Below, piece after piece: positions 1-6,565 of a DNA stretch of 15,870 nucleotides. The position numbers and the translations under genes were made by a program. The stretch is from the NCBI GenBank assembly GCA_005879655.1, contig VBJK01000236.1, positions 4,065 through 19,934 on the forward strand, given 5' to 3'. This DNA is from Chloroflexota bacterium. GTDB taxonomy: Bacteria > Chloroflexota > Ktedonobacteria > Ktedonobacterales > Ktedonobacteraceae. The notes below the pieces were generated by a model. That model was not told the origin of the DNA. It saw nothing but the letters and a program-made list of their open reading frames with translations, and did not search any database. Numbering within the stretch: the first letter of the stretch is position 1; every line of letters begins with the position of its first letter.

Positions 1-297
1 CGTGCTGTACGTCAGTTGCACCAGGAATGCGCCCTTTTGCAGATTCTTGCGCCAGATGAGCTTGAGCCAGATATACACGGCGAATTGCGCCTACTCGATA
101 GCGAAGGGCATGGACAGGTTGAAGTCAGCATTTCAGCATCGGTCTTACAAGCCTATCGGGAACGTCTGGCCGACCTGACGCAAAATCTGGCAGCCCTGGC
201 GCATACTTACATGGGGACCTATACTTTAATTGCTAGCGATACCGCCATCATCGATGTTGTACAACGCCTATTGCGACAGATAGCATTGGTTAGATAA
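1..297 (+). CDS. DUF58 domain protein, C-terminal part (5' end outside window)
   Basis: The frame is open from the first base, so this is the last 98 residues of a longer protein. The segment has the look of the end of DUF58 proteins: a 'LLQILAPDELEPD..GELRLLDSE' strand region, then 'LQAYRERLADL', then an alternating helix/strand end 'TYTLIASDTAIIDVVQRLLRQ'. DUF58 proteins are usually encoded beside a MoxR-type AAA+ ATPase and VWA membrane proteins; the two genes that follow are VWA proteins, which supports the call. The next gene starts 19 bases downstream, so the genes are probably co-transcribed. The DUF58 N-terminal membrane segments and the MoxR gene would lie upstream. The family call rests on motif resemblance only. 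Confidence 0.75.
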   Translation, partial: RAVRQLHQECALLQILAPDELEPDIHGELRLLDSEGHGQVEVSISASVLQAYRERLADLTQNLAALAHTYMGTYTLIASDTAIIDVVQRLLRQIALVR

Positions 298-316
298 CCC
301 TGTAAGGACTGAACGC

Positions 317-1777
317 ATGAATTTACTCGTTCCAGCGGCGCTTGCATTCGCCGTCATCATTCCAATCATTCTCCTGCTGTACTTCATGCGTCCCAAACGC
401 CAGGAACGTGTTATTGGCAGTACCTTACTCTGGCAACAAGCATTGCAAGATCTGCAAGCCAGCCGTCCCTGGCAACGTCTCTCTATCACACCACTCCTGC
501 TCTTACAACTCTTAGCCGCTATGATCATCGTGCTCATATTGACACGACCAGCGCTCTTTTCCAGTAGTCCCATCAGCGGCAACACGATCATCATCTTGCA
601 GGCGTCGGCCAGTATGCAAGCAACTGACGTAGCTCCAAGCCGTTTTGAAGCTGCAAAAAGCACTATCGCCGATTTTATTGATCAGCTTGGCTCCGGTGAT
701 CGTCTCTCGCTGATCACAATGGCTCTCACACCCCAGGTCTTGATCGCCAAGTCATCCGACAAGATACAGCTCAACGCGGCATTGCAACATGCACAGGTCA
801 CGAACCAGGATGCCGACCTTGAACAGACGCTCTCACTAGCTCTCTCGTTAGCCGAGGGACATGGACAGGTACAAGTCCTGGTCATTGGCGACGGCCACGT
901 TATGCAGGCCAATCAGATACTGACACTACCTTTCCCCGTTCGCTATCTCTCTATTGGTACTGATACAGCTAATGCCGCTATCTTAGCACTAGCCGGTCGT
1001 ACGCTTCAAAATACGCACACCGCCTTTGCACAAGTGACGAATTATAGCCGCCAGACACAGACGATGCCCGTCGAACTCTATGCTGACGGACATCTTTTTG
1101 GCGTGCAAAGTATTACTTTGACCGCAGGCACAAACGGCTCAGTACAATGGGGGCCACTCCCTCCTACGACACGCTTTCTTCATGCGAGGCTCGTTACACA
1201 GGATGCCTTTAAGCTCGATGATGAAGCCTGGTCGATGGTTGGTGGCTCCATACAAGGAAAAGTACTCCTCGTGACCCAAGGGAATATCTTTCTGGAAAAG
1301 GCGCTCGTACTACAACCCAACGTCTCGCTCTACGAAACAGTGCCAGCTCAATACTCAGCTACACAACCCTTTGACCTGACTATCTTTGATGGTTTTGTAC
1401 CACGGACCCTGCCCGCTGGCAATCTTTTCTTTATTAATCCGCCCGCCGGGTCATATCCCTTTGGCATATCGGGCAAAGCCATCGGCGTCAATCACATCGC
1501 CATCAGCAAAGACGACAATAATCTACTGGAAAATGTCAACATTGATAGTATTCATACCCTCTACCAGAGCCATCAGCTCGCCCCGGCACCGTGGGCACAG
1601 ACGGTCATTACAACACCGATGACGCCGCTCTTGATCGCTGGCGAGAACGACAATCGGCGTATCGCTACCCTTGGCTTCGATCTGCACGATACTGATCTAC
1701 CTTTACAACCTGCCTTCCCTATCTTGATCCGTAACCTGACCAACTGGTTCAGACCTGGCCAGGAGCAAGTCAGGTGA
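317..1777 (+). CDS. BatA-like VWA-domain membrane protein, N-terminal part, degenerate MIDAS
   Basis: A 486-residue protein. An AAGGA-type ribosome site (about 305-309) precedes the ATG. Residues 5-24 form a membrane segment followed by the basic 'MRPKRQER' turn, and residues 57-80 form a second membrane segment: this is the BatA/aerotolerance-regulator N-terminal arrangement. A von Willebrand A fold follows (about 90-215), with 'GSGDRLSLI' and 'VLVIGDGHV' (D192) as expected. The metal-binding DxSxS motif reads Q95-A-S97-A-S99, so its first aspartate is missing and metal binding is doubtful. The protein stops at 'NWFRPGQEQVR', where relatives, as I remember them, continue into a beta domain and a last membrane helix. 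Those parts are encoded by the overlapping next frame, so this is probably the first piece of a frameshifted gene. Likely partner of the DUF58 protein and an upstream MoxR ATPase. Role inferred from family only. Confidence 0.75.
   Translation: MNLLVPAALAFAVIIPIILLLYFMRPKRQERVIGSTLLWQQALQDLQASRPWQRLSITPLLLLQLLAAMIIVLILTRPALFSSSPISGNTIIILQASASMQATDVAPSRFEAAKSTIADFIDQLGSGDRLSLITMALTPQVLIAKSSDKIQLNAALQHAQVTNQDADLEQTLSLALSLAEGHGQVQVLVIGDGHVMQANQILTLPFPVRYLSIGTDTANAAILALAGRTLQNTHTAFAQVTNYSRQTQTMPVELYADGHLFGVQSITLTAGTNGSVQWGPLPPTTRFLHARLVTQDAFKLDDEAWSMVGGSIQGKVLLVTQGNIFLEKALVLQPNVSLYETVPAQYSATQPFDLTIFDGFVPRTLPAGNLFFINPPAGSYPFGISGKAIGVNHIAISKDDNNLLENVNIDSIHTLYQSHQLAPAPWAQTVITTPMTPLLIAGENDNRRIATLGFDLHDTDLPLQPAFPILIRNLTNWFRPGQEQVR
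1761..1776 (+). promoter_or_regulatory. Ribosome binding site and GTG restart inside a GTGA overlap
   Basis: AGGAG at 1761-1765, an 8-base spacer, then GTG at 1774-1776; the stop TGA of the upstream gene is 1775-1777. The geometry is what a translationally coupled gene pair would show, so the second piece could be made by reinitiation even if the split began as a frameshift. Confidence 0.5.
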
Positions 1778-2352
1778 CAATTACCAGCCCAGATCAACAT
1801 ACAACGGTGGTTGGCCCCCCATTACCGCCAGTACCGTTCGCAGGCACAAATCAGCCTGGCATTTATCAAGTGACGCAACAGGTGCGTGGACAAGTGCTGA
1901 ATGGTGCTTTTACTGTCAACTTGTTCAATTCAACGCAATCAGAGCTAGCTCCTGCCAGAGCACTGCCGGTGGCAAATAGTAGTAATTTCACGACCGCTAC
2001 GATGGGCCTCTCGCACCAGTTACGTGAAATCTGGCCGTGGATCGCCGCATTGCTTCTACTCGTACTTTGCGCGGAATGGTGGCTCTTCAGTAGCAGTTAT
2101 CGTGTACAAAAATGCGCCGTAGCTCAACAGGACAGACAAGCACAGCGCAACGCTACTGCCCGACGTGACATACTAGCTAGCCCACCTCCGCAAAATACGC
2201 TGGCTGCACGCCTACAGCATCAATTGCAAGAACGATATCGACTTGTCAAAAAACGTAGCAGAAGACTTGCCAGGAAGCATCTTCCCCACACAGCCAAGCA
2301 GACTGGCAGTAAAACGCAGATCACAAAAGGGGATAAGCATGCTAACCTTTGA
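1774..2352 (+). CDS. C-terminal piece of the BatA-like VWA protein (split or frameshifted)
   Basis: A 192-residue reading frame starting with GTG inside a GTGA overlap with the stop of the previous gene. Residues 1-75 resemble the beta-rich domain that closes BatA-like proteins ('VTITSPDQ', 'GIYQVTQQVRG', 'GAFTVNLFNSTQSELAP'). Residues 86-106 form one membrane helix with the typical 'EWWLFSSSYR' end. After that comes a tail of about 85 residues rich in Arg, Lys and Gln, probably cytoplasmic. It has no domain that makes sense alone. Read further upstream, the same frame gives 'TWPGASQVTITSPD', which looks like native sequence preceding the GTG, so a frameshift with some loss near 1745-1760 is likely. 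An AGGAG 8 bases before the GTG could still allow separate translation. The end overlaps the next gene by 14 bases. Confidence 0.6.
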   Translation: MTITSPDQHTTVVGPPLPPVPFAGTNQPGIYQVTQQVRGQVLNGAFTVNLFNSTQSELAPARALPVANSSNFTTATMGLSHQLREIWPWIAALLLLVLCAEWWLFSSSYRVQKCAVAQQDRQAQRNATARRDILASPPPQNTLAARLQHQLQERYRLVKKRSRRLARKHLPHTAKQTGSKTQITKGDKHANL

Positions 2353-4879
2353 ACAACCTCTCTTACTTCTGCTCTTACTCCCTGCTTCTGCTCTGGTCTA
2401 TCTGAGCTGGCAACGTATGGCTCTGCCATTCTCCCCAAGGCAGCGCAACCTGATCGTAGCCAGCCGCCTTGCGCTACTGACACTGATCATTGCAGCACTG
2501 GCAGGTGCCTCATGGTCGCAACCAATTACCCAACAAACGACGGTCTTTGTAGGTGACATTTCGGCCAGTACCGCCCCACAACGTGCATTTATGGAAAATT
2601 GGATCAACGCGGCCATACAACACAAACAACTTGCTGATCAAGTTGGTATCGTTGCCGTAGGTCGTAACGCCCTCGTCGAACAATCAGTGACATCACTTAT
2701 CGACTTCTCGCATTTCGAGTCTACACCCGATACAGACTACACAGATCTCGCGGCAGGGCTACGCCTAGCCTCCGCTATTATGCCAGCCAATAGCCAGCGA
2801 CACATCATCCTGCTCACCGATGGACAACAGAATGTAGAAAATGCTCTGCAACAAGCGCGTCTCTTGCAACAGGAGGGCATCCGGCTGGATATCGTTGCCC
2901 TGCCCAATACGACGAGTGCCGAAGCTCGCATCGACGGTATTGATGCACCAACCACTTTACACCGTAACGAAAGTTTTGTATTGCACCTCAAACTCTATAG
3001 CAATGTCACACAGTCGGCGACACTGCACCTCTATCTGGATCAGAAACTGATCTCTCAACAAAGCATCCAACTGGTAGGTGGACAACAAGAGCTAAGTTTT
3101 CACCTTCTAGCCCCACCACCAGGCTCTCACACCTATCATACAACTATCAGTGCTCCCCTTGATACGATCTATCAAAATAATGAAGCGTCCGCTTATGTCA
3201 AGGTACAGGGGCCTCCTCATGTACTGGTGATCGAAGGCAAAGCAGGCAATGGCCACAATATTATTGCCGCTCTGCAAGCAACACAGATGCTGGTTAATAG
3301 CGGTACACCCAATGAGGTGCCAACAACACTCGATGGTCTGGCTCGTTACGATAGTGTTATCCTCGTCGATGTGCCCGCGCTAGCTCTGGGCAATACACGC
3401 ATGCTAACACTACAAGCCTTTGTACGTGACCTCGGTCGTGGTCTGGTAGTGACAGGTGGACAAAATAGCTACGGCGTCGGTGGTTACGCGAATACGCCCC
3501 TCGAACAAACACTTCCGGTCAGCATGGACATACCACAACGCAAAGACACACCGGGCATTGCCGTGGTACTCATCATAGAAGATCTGGAAACCAAAGCCTC
3601 GGTCAATATCTCTAAAGAAGCTGCTAAAGGCGTCATCAACCTACTTACACCACGCGACCAAGTTGGCATCTCATCCGCGTACGGCAAGCTCACGATCCCT
3701 ATGCAGTATGTAACGAACAAAGAGGCGATTATAAAAGCAATTGATGCCATGAACCCAAGCGATCCCCCAAGTTATAATCCAGACCTTAGCAATGCAGAAC
3801 AGGTGCTGTTGCAGACCAATGCCAAGATCAAACACGTCATCCTGCTGGGCGATGGGGACGCCTTCGATAACTATCAACCACAAACACAGAAGATGGCAGG
3901 TGAGGGCATTACAATCTCTACCGTTGCCACGAACGCTGGCAGTGTACAAGAACTGGATACCATGGTCAACATTGCTTCCTGGGGCAAGGGACGTTTCTAC
4001 CGTGCAGACGATCCTACAGCACTACCGCAGATTCTACTAGAAGAAACCCAACAGGCAGCACGGCGTGCAATCATCAATGAACCGTTCGTTCCAGCTATCA
4101 TCGGCACACATCCTATCCTGAGCGGTTTAAAAGCGCTTCCCAACCTAGAGGGCTACGTTGCTACCACGCCTAAACCACATGCGCAGATGGTGCTCGTCAG
4201 CCATCACGATGATCCTGTACTGGCGGCATGGCAATACGGCCTTGGTCATGTCGTGGCCTGGACCAGTGATGCCGAGGGAGTATGGACCAAGGACTGGCTG
4301 TCCTGGCAAGACGCCCCGCGCTGGTGGGCCAACCTCGTCACGTGGACATTGCCATCACCCGATAGCGCGTTAAATGTCAGCGGCAAGGTCGTCAATGGCG
4401 AGGCACAACTTGCCGTCGATCTGCCTTCCGGCACGCCAATCAATAGCCAGGACCAGCAGCAAGTACAGGCGCATATTGTCGCACCCGATCAAGCGCAGCA
4501 GACAATCAATCTGCAACCCACTGCCCCACAACACTGGGAGGGTCACTTTCCCGCGCTACAAACAGGCGCTTACTTCGTCCAGGTCATCTGGCACAATCAG
4601 CAGCAAACCAAACAACTGACTGCCACAACGGGCCTGATTGTTCCCTACTCACCCGAATATATTACTGCCGGTACAGATCTACGCTTTCTCGCATTGCTGG
4701 CACAGGCCGGTGGTGGTATCCTACTCAACCCCTCGGATAGCACAACGGCCTTTACACAGTCCTTGCCGCCAGTCTCAGCAACGCTACCAATCAGCTTCCT
4801 GCTACTGACGCTGGCTGCACTCTTATTGCCAATCGATGTTGCAGTGCGCGTTTGCGCGCAGCCCCGCAGCAGCAAGTGA
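2339..4879 (+). CDS. Large membrane protein with two VWA domains and a glutamine-amidotransferase-like domain
   Basis: A protein of 846 residues. I place the start at the ATG at 2339 because AAAAGGGG lies just before it and it opens a membrane segment (residues 6-24); an in-frame extension to 2243 has no such support. A second membrane segment covers 38-58. VWA domain 1 (about 67-190) has a complete metal site: D73-I-S75-A-S77, T135 and D161. A beta-sandwich-like part follows (about 200-300), then a GATase-1-like fold without catalytic residues that I can see, with 'VVTGGQNSYGVGGY' starting near G373. VWA domain 2 (about 405-560) has D415-L-E-T-K in place of DxSxS, so its metal site is degenerate; D505 of 'LLGDGD' is kept. 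A last membrane helix lies at about 818-842. It stops at 'DVAVRVCAQPRSSK', while the adjacent frame continues naturally (see 4849-5115). Probably the membrane partner of a MoxR/DUF58 system. Confidence 0.8.
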   Translation: MLTFEQPLLLLLLLPASALVYLSWQRMALPFSPRQRNLIVASRLALLTLIIAALAGASWSQPITQQTTVFVGDISASTAPQRAFMENWINAAIQHKQLADQVGIVAVGRNALVEQSVTSLIDFSHFESTPDTDYTDLAAGLRLASAIMPANSQRHIILLTDGQQNVENALQQARLLQQEGIRLDIVALPNTTSAEARIDGIDAPTTLHRNESFVLHLKLYSNVTQSATLHLYLDQKLISQQSIQLVGGQQELSFHLLAPPPGSHTYHTTISAPLDTIYQNNEASAYVKVQGPPHVLVIEGKAGNGHNIIAALQATQMLVNSGTPNEVPTTLDGLARYDSVILVDVPALALGNTRMLTLQAFVRDLGRGLVVTGGQNSYGVGGYANTPLEQTLPVSMDIPQRKDTPGIAVVLIIEDLETKASVNISKEAAKGVINLLTPRDQVGISSAYGKLTIPMQYVTNKEAIIKAIDAMNPSDPPSYNPDLSNAEQVLLQTNAKIKHVILLGDGDAFDNYQPQTQKMAGEGITISTVATNAGSVQELDTMVNIASWGKGRFYRADDPTALPQILLEETQQAARRAIINEPFVPAIIGTHPILSGLKALPNLEGYVATTPKPHAQMVLVSHHDDPVLAAWQYGLGHVVAWTSDAEGVWTKDWLSWQDAPRWWANLVTWTLPSPDSALNVSGKVVNGEAQLAVDLPSGTPINSQDQQQVQAHIVAPDQAQQTINLQPTAPQHWEGHFPALQTGAYFVQVIWHNQQQTKQLTATTGLIVPYSPEYITAGTDLRFLALLAQAGGGILLNPSDSTTAFTQSLPPVSATLPISFLLLTLAALLLPIDVAVRVCAQPRSSK

Positions 4880-5115
4880 GCGTAACTACCGCGCACTCGC
4901 CCCTAAGCACCATGCGTAACTACCGTACTACGCGCCGTGTACAGACTCGACAACCTAGACCGTCAGCCAAAGATGCTGCCACACCAAACCCAACGACAGC
5001 CAGGACAACATCTACAACAGATAAAGCAGAGCAGACGGTGCTGTCTACGACGGAGAAATTACTGGCGGCGAAAAGGAAGCGTGCGCAGGAGAATGAAGAA
5101 AATAGGGAAACATAG
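4849..5115 (+). pseudogene. Displaced C-terminal tail of the two-VWA protein
   Basis: This frame overlaps the end of the preceding gene and has no ribosome site of its own (its first possible start is a TTG at 4852). If one base is restored after position 4849, the upstream protein reads 'DVAVRRLRAAPQQQ' instead of 'DVAVRVCAQPRSSK'. A 'VRRL' turn after the last membrane helix is what I expect of this family. The fragment then runs about 88 residues, low in complexity and rich in Thr, Arg and Ala, and ends with a basic helix 'TEKLLAAKRKRAQENEE', a common way for these cytoplasmic tails to end. I therefore read it as the lost tail after a one-base deletion in the GC-rich stretch 4843-4859. A short independent gene is less likely. 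Confidence 0.55.
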
Positions 5116-5169
5116 AATGAGAGAAGCCCCCTCCCTCGTTGCAGGGGACTGATGAAATATAGCAGAAAG

Positions 5170-5295
5170 CTAACTGAACGTAGTTGCTATTTTAACAAGC
5201 ATCTGGTCACAATGCAAAAGTATGGCATTCAGATCTGGTGATGAGGGAAGAAGCGTTGGTGCGTGAGCATTAAAACATACCAGCGAGTTTTTCAT
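5170..5295 (-). CDS. Possible 41-residue hypothetical protein
   Basis: The minus-strand frame is open from 5349 to the stop at 5170-5172. It contains an ATG at 5295 with GAGG eight bases upstream. The product would read 'MKNSLVCFNAHAPTLL...' and shows a mostly amphipathic helical pattern ('LNAILLHCDQMLVKIATTF'). The open part upstream of the ATG ('LLFIVTTDEVEA') also looks protein-like, so it may be the tail of a decayed longer gene and not a small gene. I recognise no family. Confidence 0.22.
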   Translation of the reverse strand: MKNSLVCFNAHAPTLLPSSPDLNAILLHCDQMLVKIATTFS

Positions 5296-5373
5296 TGCCT
5301 CAACCTCATCAGTAGTGACAATGAAGAGAAGGTCAGGAGGAATTTTGGCTCACAAATCAATCACAGATTGACC

Positions 5374-5562
5374 TTACCGACATTGGCGTTGCGTCGGTCT
5401 TGCCACTGCTAAACTTGATTGCACATTTCCTCTCTCATTCCGACTTTCAGACACCACCGAGAAACCTTTGCCTGCACGGATCAATTGAACATCGGCGTTA
5501 AAATGATCCGAGATCAAAGACCCACTTTTCTCACATGCTTGTTTGGCTTGCTCAGAGGCGTC
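5374..5562 (-). pseudogene. Possible remnant of an inositol-monophosphatase C-terminus
   Basis: A minus-strand frame of 62 codons, with a stop on both sides and no plausible start. It contains 'EKSGSLISD', then 13 residues, then 'GFSVVSES'. The intact phosphatase immediately upstream on the same strand has 'LEAGGIISD', then 14 residues, then 'GFSVIIAS' at its C-terminus. Order and spacing agree, and the DNA shares a 13-base near-repeat (GAGAAACCTTTGC at 5459 and GAGAAACCTTCGC at 5693). This suggests an old tandem copy that has decayed. The similarity is short and could be chance. Confidence 0.3.
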
Positions 5563-5634
5563 TCACAGCCTGAGAAAAGCAAGATAGCCAAGCAGCATGA
5601 AAAGTTGTTGTCGATGACCTACAAACAGTCTCAC

Positions 5635-6429
5635 TCAGCGCAACTTCGCAACAATAGCCTGATGCAGCTCCTTAGTACTGGCAATTATCACAGAGAAACC
5701 TTCGCTTAAGCTGGTAATCGGGCGTAAAGGGGACCCCTGTGGATCGCTAATAATGCCGCCAGCTTCCAGCACGATGCCAGCTGACGCAAGGAAGGATTCG
5801 CCAGTGAGTATATTGCCAATATCAATGTAGGCATCGTAAGCGCCGCTGGCGACATAGACACTATCCATAGCAGAGCTACCAGTACGGCGTATCATGCCCA
5901 AAGTTGGTTCTTCGACCAGGAGCGCCCGGATAGTCTGAGCATCTCGTTTATCTAGATTTAACCCTGTCAGACAGTCTTGCAGTTGCTTGGTAGTGCTCAC
6001 CTGACAGCGCCGCCCATTACGAAAAGCTCCACCACCTTTTTGTGCAACATAGACTGTTCCACTGAAGAGTTCCCCAACTAATGCCCATTGTACACGCTCA
6101 GGTACGACTGGTGCATCGATGGGCAAAACGGCCAGCGCAACCCCTGCGGTCATAATGCCGTGTTCGACGTTAATTGAACCATCAATCGGATCGACAACAA
6201 TGCGGTAGGCTGGATTGGGAGTGGTGCTGAAGGTTGCTCTTTCTTCTGTGATAATCTCGAAACCATGTCCACTCTCCGTTAAACCATTAATAATAATGTC
6301 CTCCGCATCACGATCAAACTGCATGGTCGTATGCTGCGGTGATCGTTGATACACACGTTTATGATCAAGACGTTCAGATTGTGCGTAGACACGCACCTGT
6401 CTGAATAGTTGTTCAAGTAATTCTAGCAT
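5635..6429 (-). CDS. Inositol monophosphatase family protein
   Basis: 264 residues, a normal length for the family. These enzymes are Mg-dependent, Li-sensitive phosphatases acting on inositol phosphates, fructose-1,6-bisphosphate, PAP or similar small substrates in the cytoplasm. Visible motifs: D39 and E43 in the early helix, the metal-binding E62-E63 pair ('ITEER'), the core D80-P-I-D83-G-S motif, and 'GSSAMDSVYVASGAYDAYID' (184-203), which matches the usual 'GSAALDLCYVAAGRLDAY'. The late motif that normally carries the third metal aspartate (WDxAAG...EAGG) reads 'TGESFLASAGIVLEAGG', with S212 where Asp is expected and E211 beside it. Activity may therefore be changed or weak. The ATG at 6429 has only a poor ribosome site (AGGA about 14 bases upstream). 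Substrate cannot be told from sequence. Confidence 0.85.
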   Translation of the reverse strand: MLELLEQLFRQVRVYAQSERLDHKRVYQRSPQHTTMQFDRDAEDIIINGLTESGHGFEIITEERATFSTTPNPAYRIVVDPIDGSINVEHGIMTAGVALAVLPIDAPVVPERVQWALVGELFSGTVYVAQKGGGAFRNGRRCQVSTTKQLQDCLTGLNLDKRDAQTIRALLVEEPTLGMIRRTGSSAMDSVYVASGAYDAYIDIGNILTGESFLASAGIVLEAGGIISDPQGSPLRPITSLSEGFSVIIASTKELHQAIVAKLR

Positions 6430-6537
6430 AGCGTGTCTGATTTCCTATCTTTGCTTAATATGGGCATGATAAGTGAAGATGCCCACAGGCTCTGCTGACA
6501 AACATCCTGCTGCAATGTTCGTCTATTTATTATGGTA

Positions 6538-6543
6538 ATTATA
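6538..6543 (-). promoter_or_regulatory. Candidate -10 box for the inositol-monophosphatase gene
   Basis: A perfect TATAAT on the minus strand in the 136-base gap before the gene. It would leave a leader of about 100 bases. There is no good -35 hexamer at 16-18 bases, so this is a weak call. Confidence 0.3.
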
Positions 6544-6565
6544 ACATATGCATAGTTTGGACTCT

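Larger units (their letters stand above)
5116..5634. other. Gene-poor stretch of about 520 bases with decayed coding traces
   Basis: This lies between the convergent VWA operon and the inositol-monophosphatase gene. Just after the operon there is a weak hairpin (CCCCT near 5130 with AGGGG near 5145) with no clear T-run. A short inverted repeat ACCGAC/GTCGGT lies at about 5375-5399. On the minus strand two protein-like frames are seen (5170-5349 and 5374-5562), separated by stops. No strong promoter or terminator is visible. Confidence 0.5.

Noticed and set aside
268..663. Minus-strand frame of 131 residues opposite the BatA-like gene
   Set aside because: Antisense shadow of a clear membrane-protein gene; Cys/Arg-rich random composition.
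5170..5630. Remnant of a transposase in the gene-poor stretch
   Set aside because: Some words look transposase-like, but there are no terminal inverted repeats or target duplications and no catalytic motif; the phosphatase-remnant reading fits spacing better.
5419..5709. Plus-strand frame of 96 residues
   Set aside because: It overlaps the end of the well-supported phosphatase gene on the opposite strand, lacks a ribosome site and shows no domain.
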